64,000 bases of DNA from Dichetophora obliterata (Eukaryota > Arthropoda > Insecta > Diptera > Sciomyzidae). A model generated the notes under the pieces. The model worked only from the letters and a program-made list of their open reading frames with translations. It searched no databases and was not told the origin of the DNA. The position numbers and the translations under genes were made by a program. How positions within the stretch are numbered: position 1 is the first letter of the stretch; every line of letters starts with the position of its first letter. Positions 25,201-30,663 of the stretch are shown piece by piece. The stretch is taken from assembly GCA_963920525.1 (NCBI GenBank), contig OY986436.1, positions 30,349,318 through 30,413,317 of the forward strand, in the 5' to 3' direction.

Positions 25201-28200
25201 GATTGTGTATTATAATGGGAAATGTCCATATGCCAAATTTACGACATTATTGGAGTAAAAATGAAATGTATCTCCATCCAACTTTTGGAAAAATTATGAG
25301 CAGAAATCGTTTTGAAAATATTCTGAGGTGCTTGTGTTTTTATAATAGCGAGACAAATGACACAACTCATAGACTTCATAAAATATCGAATGTTTCTGAC
25401 CATATACTTGCCAACATAAAAAAAGTGTACTATCCTGGACAGCACCTAGCACTTGATGAAGCAATGATGCTGTGGCGTGGAAGGCTATCTTTTCGGCAGT
25501 ACATTCCCAATAAAAGGCATAAATATGGAATTAAATTCTACGAACTTTGTACACCCGATGAGTTCCTTCTAAATATGTTGATTTATAGTGGTCAGAACTC
25601 TGTGCAACCTCGAGCCGAAGGTCATGCTTTTGGTGTTGTTGAAGAGCTAATGAAAGATTACGCTGGAAAAGGTCACATATTGTACATGGATAACTATTAC
25701 AATAGTGTTATTTTGACAGAACATCTTTTTGAGCAACGGACACATGTATGTGGAACCTTGAGGGCCAATAGAAAGCAAAATCCAAGCGACGTAGTTACCA
25801 AAAAGCTAAAGAAGAATGAAACTATTTGGAGACGAAAAAATAATAAGAAGCAATTTTAAAATTTTTTTTAAATTTAATCCAAAACAATTTTGATTAAAGT
25901 TGTTACTTTTAATAAAATTTAACAGCTCGATGAGCAAAATAAAAATAAAAAATAAATAAACTGGCCATTTCAGCCCTTCGAAGCACTTTGCCCTAGGTTC
26001 TATTGATCAATTGTGTTGTGCGTGTTATTAAATGTTTGATCACAAATGATCGAGAACTGGACCTACGTGTTTTATGCCGACTCCGAAAGGCTTATGTTCT
26101 CAAGAAGCTTTACATGGCAATTTTTACTCTCTGAGGTTTGCCATTGTCTGCAGAGAGGTGACGACCGAACAAAAAAATTAATTCAATTGAAAAAAACTTT
26201 CTGTCTGAGCTGGAATTGAACCCGGGCTACCGCAGTTCTTTAGCTTAGGGACCACGCACTCTACCCACTAAACTACGGTCGCCACTCGATGAGTATTTCT
26301 TAAAAATTCCATGCAGTCGGCTTTATACATAACCTCAGTCGTAAATACATCGGAATTCAAACCAACAGTGCAGCCAATATCCAATGAAAAAAAATGTTGA
26401 ATTTTTTCTTTCTTTTCTCAGCTCAAAAGAAGTCAACATTCTGTAAATTCAGGTCAGAATCTAAAAAATTCTGCATTCTGTGAGGTCAGACTTTTTTCAG
26501 AAAAGAATGCGCTATAAGACATTTTTTAAGTAAAACAAATAAAAAAATTTAATTAACCCGCATCCGTCGTTTGCATCAAATTTATGCAAATTTTTTATTC
26601 AGATTTATATATTAAGAACAAATATGCATGTTTTGATTTAAATCTTTTGCTTCTTTAAATTTTTGCTAGAATTAAGATTTGCAGTTTTTTCTTATTTTAA
26701 AATTAATAAACATTCATCATGCATAAAATAAATTTAAAAACTGAAAACATTTCAATGAATTATATATTTTTTTGTATCTACATCAAATTGATGCACAACG
26801 TGCTTTTCATTTCTAGAAAGTTCCTATGGATGCGGGATATTATTTTTTATTATTATTATTTATTTAGACAAATTGTTGACATTTAAGACTTAAATCTTTT
26901 ACATAGAAATAGATAAGAACTATTGGCGTTTTCTTTTCTCGAAAAAATTCAAAATTTTTTCTGCCCTTTTTGGAAATTCCGCCCTCTTGAGAATAAAAAT
27001 AGCGACCACTACAATTGAATCGTGTTCATTTTCGCGAAAAATTGACATGAAATTTTCATTGACCTGAAAAGAAGAAAAAATTCAGATTTCTCAAAGATGG
27101 CAGAAAGAGGGCAGAAAAAATGCAACATTTTTTCGAGAAAAGAAAACGCCATAATTAAATAAACTATAATAAACAATTACTATAATTACTAAAGTAATTA
27201 TAAAGATATTAATTCAAAAAATTTTAGATTACTTCACTGAGTCATCATATAAAACGGAATACAATTCAATTACTCGAGGATAAAAATACAAAAGAAAACT
27301 GTTTCAAATATATATAAAAATTATTAAGATAATAATGCCAAAAAATTTATATTGAAAGGAAAAAATTTTAAGAAAGTAATATAAAATTAATTTAAGTTTT
27401 AGTAAAGGATATCAAGATCTGAAAAAGGAGAGATAGAGTTAAGAGAAATAGGTGAAGATTAAATGGTGCTAAGGATTGGAAATTGTTTTAATGTTTCTTG
27501 GAAGTGAATTCCATAGTCTTATGGCACTAACGAAAAACAATCGGCTAGAGTTTAGGTAGTTATGCCTCGGAATAACAAGGTTCATGCTTCTGTTTGACCT
27601 ACAAAACGTTATCTTCTCAAATAGATATTTTGGACAACGAGAGTGGATGACCTTATGTAAGAAAATGCAATTTTTTGCTTCAAGATAGCTGAGCAAGTTA
27701 CGGCCTAATAACTGTTTATTAAAGGGTGTTATATGCACATACCTCCGAAGACCATAAACATAGCGTGTAGAGTTGTTAAATGCAACTTGAGTTTTGTGCA
27801 TAGATATCGAGTCAAGTTTGCTATAAACGACTTCCGCATAAGAAAATATTGGCAATAACAGCTGTAAGACAAGCTACTTTCTAGTTTCAACAGGTACGAA
27901 CGCAGCAGTCATTCGAAGATTTCTGAGATCATAATAAATTTTTCTAACACAGGAGCTTGCATGATCTTCACAGGACAACGACGAGTTTATTTGGTAGCCG
28001 AGATTAGTAGCCTTTCTTACAAATTTTAGCTCAACGCTATTTAGGAAAATAGGGGGAACATCATATAAGGTGTTTGTGAAATCGGTAACACATACGATTT
28101 AAGAGGGTTCAATTCCAACATATTAGCTTTGGCCCAATTTGCCACCAAATTTAAATCTTCGTTAACTCTTGCACTTAAATCTTCAGAGAGATAATTGGGT

Positions 28201-30663
28201 CTGGACATATACAACTGCAACTGGGTTAAAAAATTATTAAAATTCAAATCTTATTTTTTTGGTAGTAAATGTTGGCGACCCAGTACAAATTTGAATTTTG
28301 TTAAACAAATTTCATATATTTACATATTCAAGTCATGAATAAGGTGAATGTGTATGTATTTTGTTATTTTAAACTAAACTAAACTAAGTTTAAAGCAATA
28401 AGCAAATAAAGCAACAAAATGCATATTAATTATTCATTTAAAGTTTTTATTGTCTGATTTGGCCAGGGGAAAACGGTTGTAGTAGGGGGGCATTGTCCCC
28501 CTTGCCCCCTGGCTACAGGCCTGAATCAGTGTCAATACGGAATAACGGCTTAAGTCTTACTCAAAAATTTTGAGAAATTTTTCTTCAAAGTTTTTAACCG
28601 TAATACGACTTACATAAAAGGGTCTTTTATTGTGTCAAAACTTTGGCTAAGGTCATGATAGAAGCACCTGATTTTGTGCGTTTATAGTGCTATATGCGTG
28701 GAACATAGCTACATCAATAACTCAGTTCTGTCTTAAGTCAATTTAAGCTATTATTGCTTATCGACACAGAAATATGCTAATATCTCATACATAATAAAGG
28801 GACCGCCAAATAACTTTTTTTTTTAAAATTCTATAAAAAAAACTGTTTAAAACTAAAAACTAAAACTCAAATTTCTTTTTTTATTTGAAAGTACAATCCT
28901 TCCGGTTAATAATGGAAAATAATTTCATTCAAATGGCTGCCTCGGCTGGCCATGCAGTAGCCTACACGATCGGTCTAATTTTTAAGCACATTATCGATTG
29001 TGTGCAGCTGTATTTCACCAATGGCTTCACGAATATTATCCTTTAAAGCGTCAATTGTCTCTGGCTTGTCGACGTAACACTTATCTTTGAGGGCACCCCA
29101 CAAATAATAGTCCAACGGTGTCAAATTGCAGCTCCGAGGTGGCCAAACGACATCAGCTCTGCGGCTGATAATGCGATCTTCAAAAACAGGGCGCAAAACA
29201 TCGAGTGTAGCTTCGGCTGTGTGGCACGTAGCGCCGTCCTGTTGAAACTAAATGTTTTTCAATTTTTGTGAACAAAAATTCGTTCAACATGGCCCGATAA
29301 CGATCGCCATTGACTGTAACGGCTACTCCTTGCTCATTTTCGAAGAAAAATGGCCCAATTATGCCTCTGGACCAAAATCCGCACCAAACCATGACTCGTT
29401 TTGGGTGCAGCGGCTTTTCAATGTATGCGTGCGGGTTTTTTGTGCCCCAAATGCGACAATTTTGCTTGTTTACATACCCGCCAAGATCAAAATAAGCTTA
29501 ATCTGAAAAGATGATTTTTTGGCAAAATCGGCATCATGATTTTCAAAGTAATGTTGCAATATTTCCCAGCGTTGTTCAAGCGTACACACAACCATATTCG
29601 CTCAGCGAAAGGATAAACTAATTATCTGTCAAATCAGACATGAGCTAAGTGCTACCATTCACGAAATAAGCACTAGTTGAAAATAAAACGTTAAATGGCG
29701 GACCCTGTATATGATTACAATAATTAAGCCATCTATTAAATTAACAGTTTATCGTATGTTTATTTTTCAAAGAATTTTATTTGCAGAAATTTATGTTTTT
29801 TAAGTATGGTGCTTCACACGAAAAACCATAACATCTTTACACCTAATCCTGTTTTTGCACGGTACATACGTTCCAGAAAATATCGTGTAAAAAAAAATCA
29901 AAACGTGAAAATAACGTGTAAAAACATGATAAGTTTATTTCTGTCGACCGTGTTATTTCAAAATCGTGTAAAAAAAGACCGTGCAAAAACAGGATTAGGT
30001 GTATTTATAAACAAACAAAAAAAATATATCACGTCGTTAACAGAGCGACATTGTTTTAAGAAAGATTATTTTAATAATGTTTCCACATTTTGTTTATTTA
30101 AAATTACAAATTTATAAATAAATAATAGCTAAGAAAAACTTACCACTGCTTGCCTTTGAACTTGGGCCAAAAATAGCTGAAACGCCATTTTCGATTAAGT
30201 CGCATGCTACAAAAAAAAAAGTCTGTATATATTCCTGCACTTTTTTCATTGGTTTTAAACTTTTGACACATAACTTCTTGTAAGAAACATCAAAATTCTT
30301 AATCACTTACTTAAAGTCTGCAGCACGATGCTGTCATCTTCAGCAAGAAAATGTTTTATCGACTCCAAACGTACATCGAACTCACGCTGATTGACGTCAT
30401 GAATGGCCCTCTCGAAGGCGTTTATTAAATCTAATTCATCGTGAAAGAAAATACCGCCTAAATGTATCGATAAATTGTAGAAAAAAAAATACACAACAAT
30501 AAATATCACTAAAAATACACAAGGTTTCTTTCTACTAATTAATTTATATATTTTTTTCACAAAAACACTTTTTATTAGTTCATTTACCAATTTTCACTAG
30601 CTGAAATGGTGTGGAGTAGGTTAAAAGTATGGCGTAGAGTAGAGTAACCAGTAAAAACTTCAT
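63..30663 (-). CDS. Gene A: ionotropic glutamate receptor, kainate clade, divergent pore (3' end outside window)
   Basis: Ligand-gated ion channel subunit of the postsynaptic or extrasynaptic membrane. Exons I join, 5' to 3': 30663-30588, 30457-30311, 30206-30144, 8413-8204, 8114-7903, 7831-7673, 7608-7447, 7374-7094, 3949-3760, 1323-1100, 1035-898, 822-392, 331-63. All donors are GT and acceptors AG; lengths sum to 2562 nt, so every phase closes (854 codons). Order is signal peptide, amino-terminal domain, S1, M1, pore loop M2, M3, S2, M4. The cytoplasmic tail exon lies beyond position 1. Introns 3 (21.7 kb), 8 (3.1 kb) and 9 (2.4 kb) are transposon-filled. Family membership is seen from domain motifs; the subtype within the kainate clade is not resolved. 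The pore reads MTTGCD instead of MQQGCD, and M3 reads TYIAKLASF. The open frame across 13 exons argues against a pseudogene. Confidence 0.88.
392..822 (-). CDS. Gene A exon 12: M3 gate and S2 ligand-binding segment
   Basis: The exon opens GPSMRIFTAFWWIFALLI, then M3 SQTYIAKLASFITSSKM, then S2. Gene B has STYTANLAAFLTSNKM here, close to the family signature SYTANLAAF. Gene A therefore differs by T to I, N to K and A to S within the gate. S2 carries KGGATSLFFSES where gene B has DGGSTSLFFSES (S to A at a usual ligand contact), while the glutamate in FLMETT is kept. Length is 431 nt in both genes. No stops or frameshifts. Confidence 0.92.
898..1035 (-). CDS. Gene A exon 11: pore loop M2 with Thr-Thr at the Q/R site
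   Basis: Encodes ISQEEWKTPTIN, then NTLWLVIGSIMTTGCDLLP. The homologous gene B exon (53189-53326, also 138 nt) encodes STWLMIGSIMQQGCDILP. The first residue of the QQ pair is the Q/R editing site that sets calcium permeability and polyamine block. Here the codons are ACG ACA (threonines). RNA editing cannot produce this change, since ADAR converts CAG to CGG; it is genomic. Confidence 0.92.
1100..1323 (-). CDS. Gene A exon 10: S1 end, glutamate-contact arginine, M1
   Basis: Encodes CDLTITQARRSVVDFTVPFM followed by M1 (EVWVYLVIALIVTALVLVF). The arginine in T-x-T-x-x-R corresponds to the residue that binds the ligand alpha-carboxylate in glutamate receptors, so glutamate binding is probably kept. 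The exon is 224 nt, the same as its gene B counterpart (53399-53622), with the same phases. Confidence 0.92.
1420..3669 (-). mobile_element. piggyBac-family transposon
   Basis: Flanked by TTAA at 1420-1423 and 3666-3669. The left end reads TTAACCCTCATCGG; the right end reads GTTCTTAA, so the right terminal CCC is lost. Subterminal inverted repeats GCGCGCATACACAT (about 1475) and ATGTGTATGCGCGC (about 3643) are kept. It encodes a broken transposase on the minus strand. Inserted in the centre of a small MITE within gene A intron 9. Confidence 0.85.
1678..3482 (-). pseudogene. piggyBac transposase, broken by one stop and one frameshift
   Basis: Cut-and-paste transposase using TTAA targets. From ATG at 3482: acidic N-terminus (EENDESEVSVHSDEDD), an intron of about 80 bp around 3090-3167, then the DDE-like catalytic core (EDKQLVPYRGRCPF, VTCDNFFTSYELAEDL, GVDTMDQM), so the catalytic aspartates of the family are present. 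The C-terminus carries the cysteine-rich domain RCYICTYKNNKNLFATRCEK. Defects: an in-frame TAA at about 2724, just before LAPIRIVYDIWN, and a frameshift near 2100, upstream of DTMDQM. Only two lesions over about 560 codons suggest a fairly young copy. Confidence 0.88.
3760..3949 (-). CDS. Gene A exon 9: S1 ligand-binding segment
   Basis: The exon begins in phase 2 after a CTAAG acceptor and ends at GTAGGTAG. It encodes GNERFEGYAVDLIYKLAEE, the 'F.GY..DL...LA' signature of iGluR S1, then NNYGSHDPATDEWNGIIRQL. The matching exon in gene B is 53706-53883 (FRGIEKYEGYSLDLIQKLSE). Downstream, the 2.4 kb intron to 1323 is occupied by a piggyBac copy inside a small palindromic MITE. Confidence 0.9.
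4018..4116. repeat. Two-copy tandem repeat, about 48 bp unit
   Basis: The unit AAATACAAATTCTA...TGTTTGATAGTTTAAA occurs twice in direct orientation in gene A intron 8. It is a simple local duplication with no coding content. Confidence 0.6.
4117..5057. other. Intronic stretch with a short inverted repeat
   Basis: No gene is supported. GAAATAACGCCCAAA (4328) and TTGGGCGTTATTT (4398) form an inverted repeat and may be a MITE relic. The segment 4265-4285 contains a B-box-like GGGATCGATTCCC on the minus strand. A mariner-like terminus GGACACCCTGTA ends at 4439 without a visible partner. Confidence 0.4.
5058..5186. mobile_element. Short hairpin MITE
   Basis: Arms of about 39 bp, 5058-5096 and 5148-5186, are inverted repeats with several mismatches (TAACTGTG and CACAGTTA, AAAGTGTA and TACACTTT). 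The loop is about 50 bp. No coding capacity. Located in gene A intron 8. Confidence 0.6.
5187..7093. other. Intronic AT-rich stretch, no gene seen
   Basis: This is the rest of gene A intron 8. Short open frames, for example at 6746-7042, are low-complexity and match nothing. Around 5355-5450 there is a run of GTATGATA-like repeats. Confidence 0.5.
7094..8413 (-). CDS. Gene A exons 4-8: amino-terminal domain to start of S1
   Basis: Five exons: 8413-8204, 8114-7903, 7831-7673, 7608-7447, 7374-7094, separated by introns of 64-89 bp. They encode the rest of the extracellular clamshell domain (TGIPHLQFDWH, FTIVYES, FVLLDCPPDIV, MLLYDAVILFFNGI) and the linker NLEIYNP into the ligand-binding segment S1 (KLRFTVSTRVGEPYFMW). 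Each aligns with an exon of gene B at 53940-55285 with the same phases. The amino-terminal domain governs subunit assembly and receptor clustering in this family. Confidence 0.9.
8414..9724. other. Start of gene A intron 3, contains a dispersed repeat
   Basis: No exon or gene is seen. Segment 9243-9375 (core CTCCCGCAAGGACAAAGTTG) recurs inverted at 22432-22565, so it belongs to a dispersed repeat family of about 135 bp or more. Confidence 0.5.
9243..9375 (+). repeat. Dispersed repeat, copy 1
   Basis: Matches the reverse complement of 22432-22565 along its length, including CAAAAGTTGC, CCCGCAAGGACAAAGTTGT and ACGATCTCAAAATG. Copy 2 lies inside the hAT-like element, so the family may be carried by or inserted into several transposons. 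No coding capacity. Confidence 0.7.
9725..10120. repeat. AT minisatellite, AATGAATAAAAAATG-type unit
   Basis: About 25 imperfect tandem copies of a 13-16 bp unit (variants AATGAATAACA, AATGAATAAAAA). On the minus strand all three frames stay open and give FIIHYSFL-type repeats, which are artefacts of the repeat and not proteins. Confidence 0.9.
10121..11198. other. Intronic stretch without gene
   Basis: AT-rich. 10170-10340 continues diverged GAATGAAT-type sequence. No exon, RNA gene or element end is recognised. Confidence 0.4.
11199..11237 (+). repeat. Transib-like left terminus, 23-bp spacer
   Basis: Heptamer GACAGTG (first base C to G compared with the right end), spacer 11206-11228, nonamer ACAAAAATA. 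Confidence 0.65.
11260..11920. repeat. Tandem satellite, about 140 bp unit, about five copies
   Basis: The marker TACAAAATTAAGAATAAAAG (with variants) recurs at 11348, 11490, 11630, 11780 and 11913, spacing 133-150 bp. Each unit also carries TTTCATCAAGATCTGCCACG and TCGAGTTGTAAAAAGT. The copies are diverged. It lies just inside the left end of the Transib-like element. Confidence 0.85.
12741..13683 (+). mobile_element. mariner-type transposon, internally deleted
   Basis: Perfect 28-bp inverted repeats starting CAGGGTTGTCCATATTCGAA, flanked by TA (12739-12740 and 13684-13685). At 943 bp it is shorter than the 1.2-1.4 kb of intact mariners. The transposase has an intact C-terminal part and a truncated DNA-binding part. 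The perfect ends suggest recent mobility, possibly driven in trans. Confidence 0.93.
12855..13567 (+). pseudogene. mariner transposase with central deletion
   Basis: DDE/D-type cut-and-paste transposase. The N-terminal part from ATG at 12855 reads MEHYTPRERSKIVEIYIQQN (helix-turn-helix start) and stops after 32 codons at 12951-12953. A second frame (12950-13567) resumes at SDEAHFQLNETVNKQNCRIY with IGPFFFEDDNG, FQQDGAPPHTS and WPPRSPDLTPPDFFLWG through to the normal end. The missing middle would hold the rest of the DNA-binding domain and the first catalytic aspartate. The second D is in QQDGA; the third is in SPDL or PPD, 36 or 41 residues on. Confidence 0.9.
13734..14014. mobile_element. 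281-bp MITE with about 55-bp inverted repeats, TA target
   Basis: Arms GGGGTATTCACGATTCAGTG... are inverted, with about one mismatch in 55 bp. Flanked by TA (13732-13733 and 14015-14016). The arms contain a direct doublet GAGGACTTGAGGACTTG. It belongs with Tc1/mariner-type MITEs by its target duplication. Open frames here are mirror artefacts. Confidence 0.85.
14500..15634. mobile_element. 1.1-kb non-coding element with CACTCAGAAAAAA ends
   Basis: Ends CACTCAGAAAAAAAC (14500) and inverted TTTTTTCTGAGTG (15622-15634), flanked by TA. The interior is dominated by TTTCTCT and AAAGAAA-type words on both strands, so it can fold on itself widely. Two ORFs (14634-14858, 15004-15264) are low-complexity and unsupported. 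Confidence 0.65.
15637..16308. other. Interior of the Transib-like element, right part
   Basis: No coding sequence. The motif TTAAGACATACT recurs at about 15741 and 15922 in direct orientation, a diverged duplication of about 180 bp. Confidence 0.45.
16309..16335 (-). repeat. Transib-like right terminus, 11-12-bp spacer
   Basis: Minus-strand heptamer CACAGTG, identical to the canonical RSS heptamer; spacer TAACGAGGTGG; nonamer-like ACAAAAGTA. Counting a 12-bp spacer gives CAAAAGTAG instead. Confidence 0.65.
16816..16974. repeat. Inverted repeat, MITE-like
   Basis: Left arm 16816-16850 (GATGTCCGTTTGCT) pairs with right arm 16927-16974 (AGCAAACGGACATC). Outer ends CCATATTACA and TGTTATATGGG also pair. 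It lies within the hAT-like element. Confidence 0.6.
17142..17269. repeat. Near-perfect 128-bp hairpin
   Basis: Arms 17142-17183 and 17228-17269 (CATATCGTCGTTACAAAAAT; TTGCGAATCTGAAAAATT) are inverted with about two differences over 42 bp, and the 44-bp loop is itself partly palindromic. If transcribed it would form a long stem-loop. Confidence 0.75.
17953..18927 (+). pseudogene. LINE ORF1 protein, PHD-like finger and coiled coil, one internal stop
   Basis: Nucleic-acid-binding ORF1p of a non-LTR retrotransposon. The N-terminus carries CGVCNKSV...CGLCGNWFHIACV...CAEC, a PHD/ESP-type zinc finger as found in CR1-group LINEs. The middle is a predicted coiled coil (VKELENANNILQRRL), then an RRM-like segment (ADIVISGLPSGMNNIYEP). 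A single in-frame TGA at 18163-18165 separates residues 70 and 72; the frame is open on both sides, so it is one substitution away from open. Downstream, 172 bp separate it from ORF2. Confidence 0.85.
19100..21979 (+). CDS. LINE ORF2: APE endonuclease and reverse transcriptase, uninterrupted
   Basis: Makes the target nick and reverse-transcribes the element RNA. 959 codons, no stops. The endonuclease domain at the N-terminus shows NCQSF, SETWL, VVYLPRGD, VIVGDFNHN and LIDFILIS. The last signature reads TISHHAFLF where the usual SDH would put aspartate before histidine (CAC instead of GAC), a likely active-site loss. Reverse transcriptase: VARVVPIPK, LRPISILPV, VSLDLSKAFDTINH, GVPQGSVLGPLLF, FIFADDIQLL, with the catalytic FADD intact. 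The C-terminus (YGLRRREHIS, ARVWNRLP) matches the LINE fragment at 27469-27855. Start chosen as the first ATG in frame. Confidence 0.92.
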   Translation: MPYYDFPTYSMNLESPNCNLGPIVSDNSFLKSMLHKHSLNLNVGHVNCQSFKPSFQSSKFDEIKCILSGCFLDVFGVSETWLKPYISNAAVDIPGYTFCRSDRPNVRGGGVGLFISKKIKYKVVFRSTEYGVCEALFVEICHNFQKLLIGVVYLPRGDIVSFENLLGDLFVRYSNIVIVGDFNHNLFDMTKSTSLRSMALRCNLSCIHNSLPTHYDSYNNSTSLIDFILISDPNIVKLSGQMLSPTISHHAFLFVSLDFPIVREDKFVEYRNYGAINYEHLNLFMTGIDFSEMYSTSDVDKQCSVLNAVLTEAFSFVPITKYKLKYTQGIHYKLNSKAIIFVKSMRDLAFKEYLQDRSEHTWKTFCKYRNRAKSVIRKFKRESGARLFEGLNSKQMWNTLRNSGCLNSIETSEEFDVDCLNSFFVNNQNNYNANPFDFEEHLDREDSFFFKNISESELVEAIWSVKSNAIGNDNIPLKFIKIILPYVQSHLLFFVNSILTSSKFPSSWKVARVVPIPKNNSSTYIENLRPISILPVLSKVVENIIKNQILEYTNRHSLIDGCQYGFRNGYSTATLLLGLTDSIRHNVNANKISILVSLDLSKAFDTINHSKLINKLKTMFNFSNTACRLLFSYICDRKQFVVYNGSASSLLNIVSGVPQGSVLGPLLFTLFLNDIVNAVDLNACKPFIFADDIQLLFTGECQFKDVLESLVNYNLSNISSWMSQNYLSLNTSKTKFIQFNPSRLLEDHLNISLHNEKIQFVNCIKCLGVFIDNKLHFDAHINALSSKIGFTLRKLYNTNLYVPLSVKYNIGHALLMSNITYCVEVYSGTLALNIKRVQVIVNNIVRFVYGLRRREHISSYVVKFLNCSFHQYINNKLMLCFYKLVKTNVPQYLAQKFVFSRSTRNPQIIYPRIDCSTFERSFVVRTARVWNRLPIHLRIFTCTLTTYKIKLKEFLHSTV
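22432..22565 (-). repeat. Dispersed repeat, copy 2 (inverted)
   Basis: Reverse complement of 9243-9375, sharing ACAACTTTGTCCTTGCGGGA in plus orientation here. It lies inside the hAT-like element to the right of the LINE. Confidence 0.7.
22566..23860. other. hAT-like element interior, no gene seen
   Basis: AT-rich without recognisable transposase sequence in six frames. CCCGGGAT subterminal motifs begin at about 23863. Confidence 0.5.
24066..24134 (+). tRNA. tRNA-like sequence, degenerate
   Basis: TGTAGCTCATAGCGTAAAGC resembles a D-arm/A-box and GAGTTCAAGCCTC a B-box. Loop TTTATAA would give anticodon UAU. The acceptor stem does not close, and the anticodon stem has two mismatches, so this is a pseudogene or SINE head, not a confident tRNA. 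Confidence 0.3.
24217..25900 (+). mobile_element. piggyBac-family element, right end lost
   Basis: The left end TTAACGCGTTGACGACCG (TTAA at 24217-24220) is followed by GACGCATATATGCGTC, a subterminal palindrome seen in PGBD-type piggyBac elements, and a second copy GACGCTTATATGCGTC. No matching right end is found downstream. It differs from the piggyBac at 1420-3669 in ends and protein. Confidence 0.8.
24796..25859 (+). pseudogene. piggyBac/PGBD-like transposase, truncated
   Basis: The reading starts MGAKKLTESAINEIINERDE, with an acidic N-terminus (DNNETENDEDWNDLDFEPD). A stop at 24928-24930 is in frame, and a frameshift lies near 25150. The core follows: FKRFLGLCIIMG, MSRNRFENILRCLCFYNS, LALDEAMMLWRGRLSFRQYI (first catalytic aspartate) and HILYMDNYYNS (second). 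The frame ends at WRRKNNKKQF, before the third catalytic motif and the cysteine-rich domain, so it cannot be active. Confidence 0.88.
26047..26284 (-). mobile_element. tRNA-derived SINE, copy 1
   Basis: Read on the minus strand, the head has an A-box-like TAGTTTAGTGGGTAGAGTG and a B-box GGTTCAATTCC, then a body (CAGAAAGTTTTTTTCAATTG) and a conserved tail CAATGGCAAACCTC, GAAGCTT, GCCGACTCCG-like. The copy at 60361-60503 aligns over head and body. Tail motifs of this kind occur in fly SINEs. Pol III promoter boxes are internal. Confidence 0.75.
26557..26836. mobile_element. 280-bp MITE with CCCGCATCC ends
   Basis: Left TTAA then CCCGCATCCG; right GGATGCGGG followed by ATAT. Inside, ATCAAATTTATGC pairs loosely with CATCAAATTGATGC. 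The left TTAA suggests a piggyBac-type MITE with a mutated right target copy. Confidence 0.55.
26846..28240 (-). mobile_element. LINE fragment, 3' end only
   Basis: On the minus strand this encodes the end of a reverse transcriptase (LQLYMSRPN...NEDLNLVANWAKANMLELNP, from 28247) and its C-terminus (27855-27469: STRYVYGLRRYVHITPFNKQ, AIRLWNSLPRNIK), similar to the C-terminus of ORF2 at 19100-21979. It ends in an AAATAAATAATAATAATAA tail at about 26846-26866. One or more stops lie near 27880. The 5' part is missing. A MITE sits between the coding end and the tail. Confidence 0.8.
26924..27151. mobile_element. 228-bp MITE inside the LINE fragment
   Basis: Ends TGGCGTTTTCTTTTCTCGAA (26924) and the inverted copy ending CGCCA (27151). 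Second-order pairs TTTTTTCTGCCCT and AGGGCAGAAAAAA extend the arms to about 60 bp. Flanks TAT and TAA suggest a TA-type target. Confidence 0.7.
28797..29707 (-). mobile_element. mariner-type transposon, second family, deleted and decayed
   Basis: Ends AAGGGACCGCCAAATAAC (28797) and CAGGGTCCGCCATTTAAC (minus strand from 29707) form diverged inverted repeats flanked by TA. Length 911 bp. On the minus strand a transposase remnant has an N-terminal part, a central gap and a C-terminal part. Confidence 0.85.
28979..29593 (-). pseudogene. mariner transposase remnant
   Basis: The N-terminus near 29593 reads MVVCTLEQRWEILQHYF, breaks off after about 30 residues and resumes at SDEAHF-like sequence, then KRVMVWCGFWSRGIIGPFFF. 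An in-frame TAG lies just before FQQDGATCHTAEATLDV, and the final catalytic motif reads WPPRSCNLTPLDYYLWG, with asparagine where the family has aspartate. It ends normally at DNVLKN. Dead copy. The gap falls at the same place as in the mariner at 12741-13683. Confidence 0.85.
29840..30001. mobile_element. 162-bp MITE with 24-bp perfect inverted repeats
   Basis: CACCTAATCCTGTTTTTGCA... is present at both ends in inverted orientation, flanked by TA (29838-29839 and 30002-30003). It lies 140 bp from gene A exon 3. Confidence 0.85.
30144..30663 (-). CDS. Gene A exons 1-3: start codon, signal peptide, start of amino-terminal domain
   Basis: Exon 1 (30663-30588) starts ATG and encodes MKFLLVTLLYAILLTYS, a hydrophobic signal peptide, then TPFQLVKI. 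It ends in phase 1 at a GTAAATG donor. After an intron of 130 bp, exon 2 (30457-30311) continues G-GIFFHDELDLINAFERAI, the first strand and helix of the LIVBP-like amino-terminal domain. Exon 3 (30206-30144) gives CDLIENGVSAIFGPSSKASS, the conserved glycine-rich turn of iGluR amino-terminal domains, and joins in phase to DIVQVICNITGIPH at 8413. I chose this start because it is the only ATG followed by a signal peptide that splices in phase. A longer ATG reading through the intron at 30590 has no splice support. Confidence 0.85.

Noticed and set aside
30303..30590. Single ATG-initiated ORF as the start of gene A
   Set aside because: It reads through an intron with good GT and AG sites. The spliced form from 30663 has a signal peptide and keeps phase with exon 3.
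63..30663. Gene A as a pseudogene because of pore changes
   Set aside because: Thirteen exons are open, every splice site is GT-AG, and phases sum correctly. Decay would be expected to show stops as in the nearby transposons.
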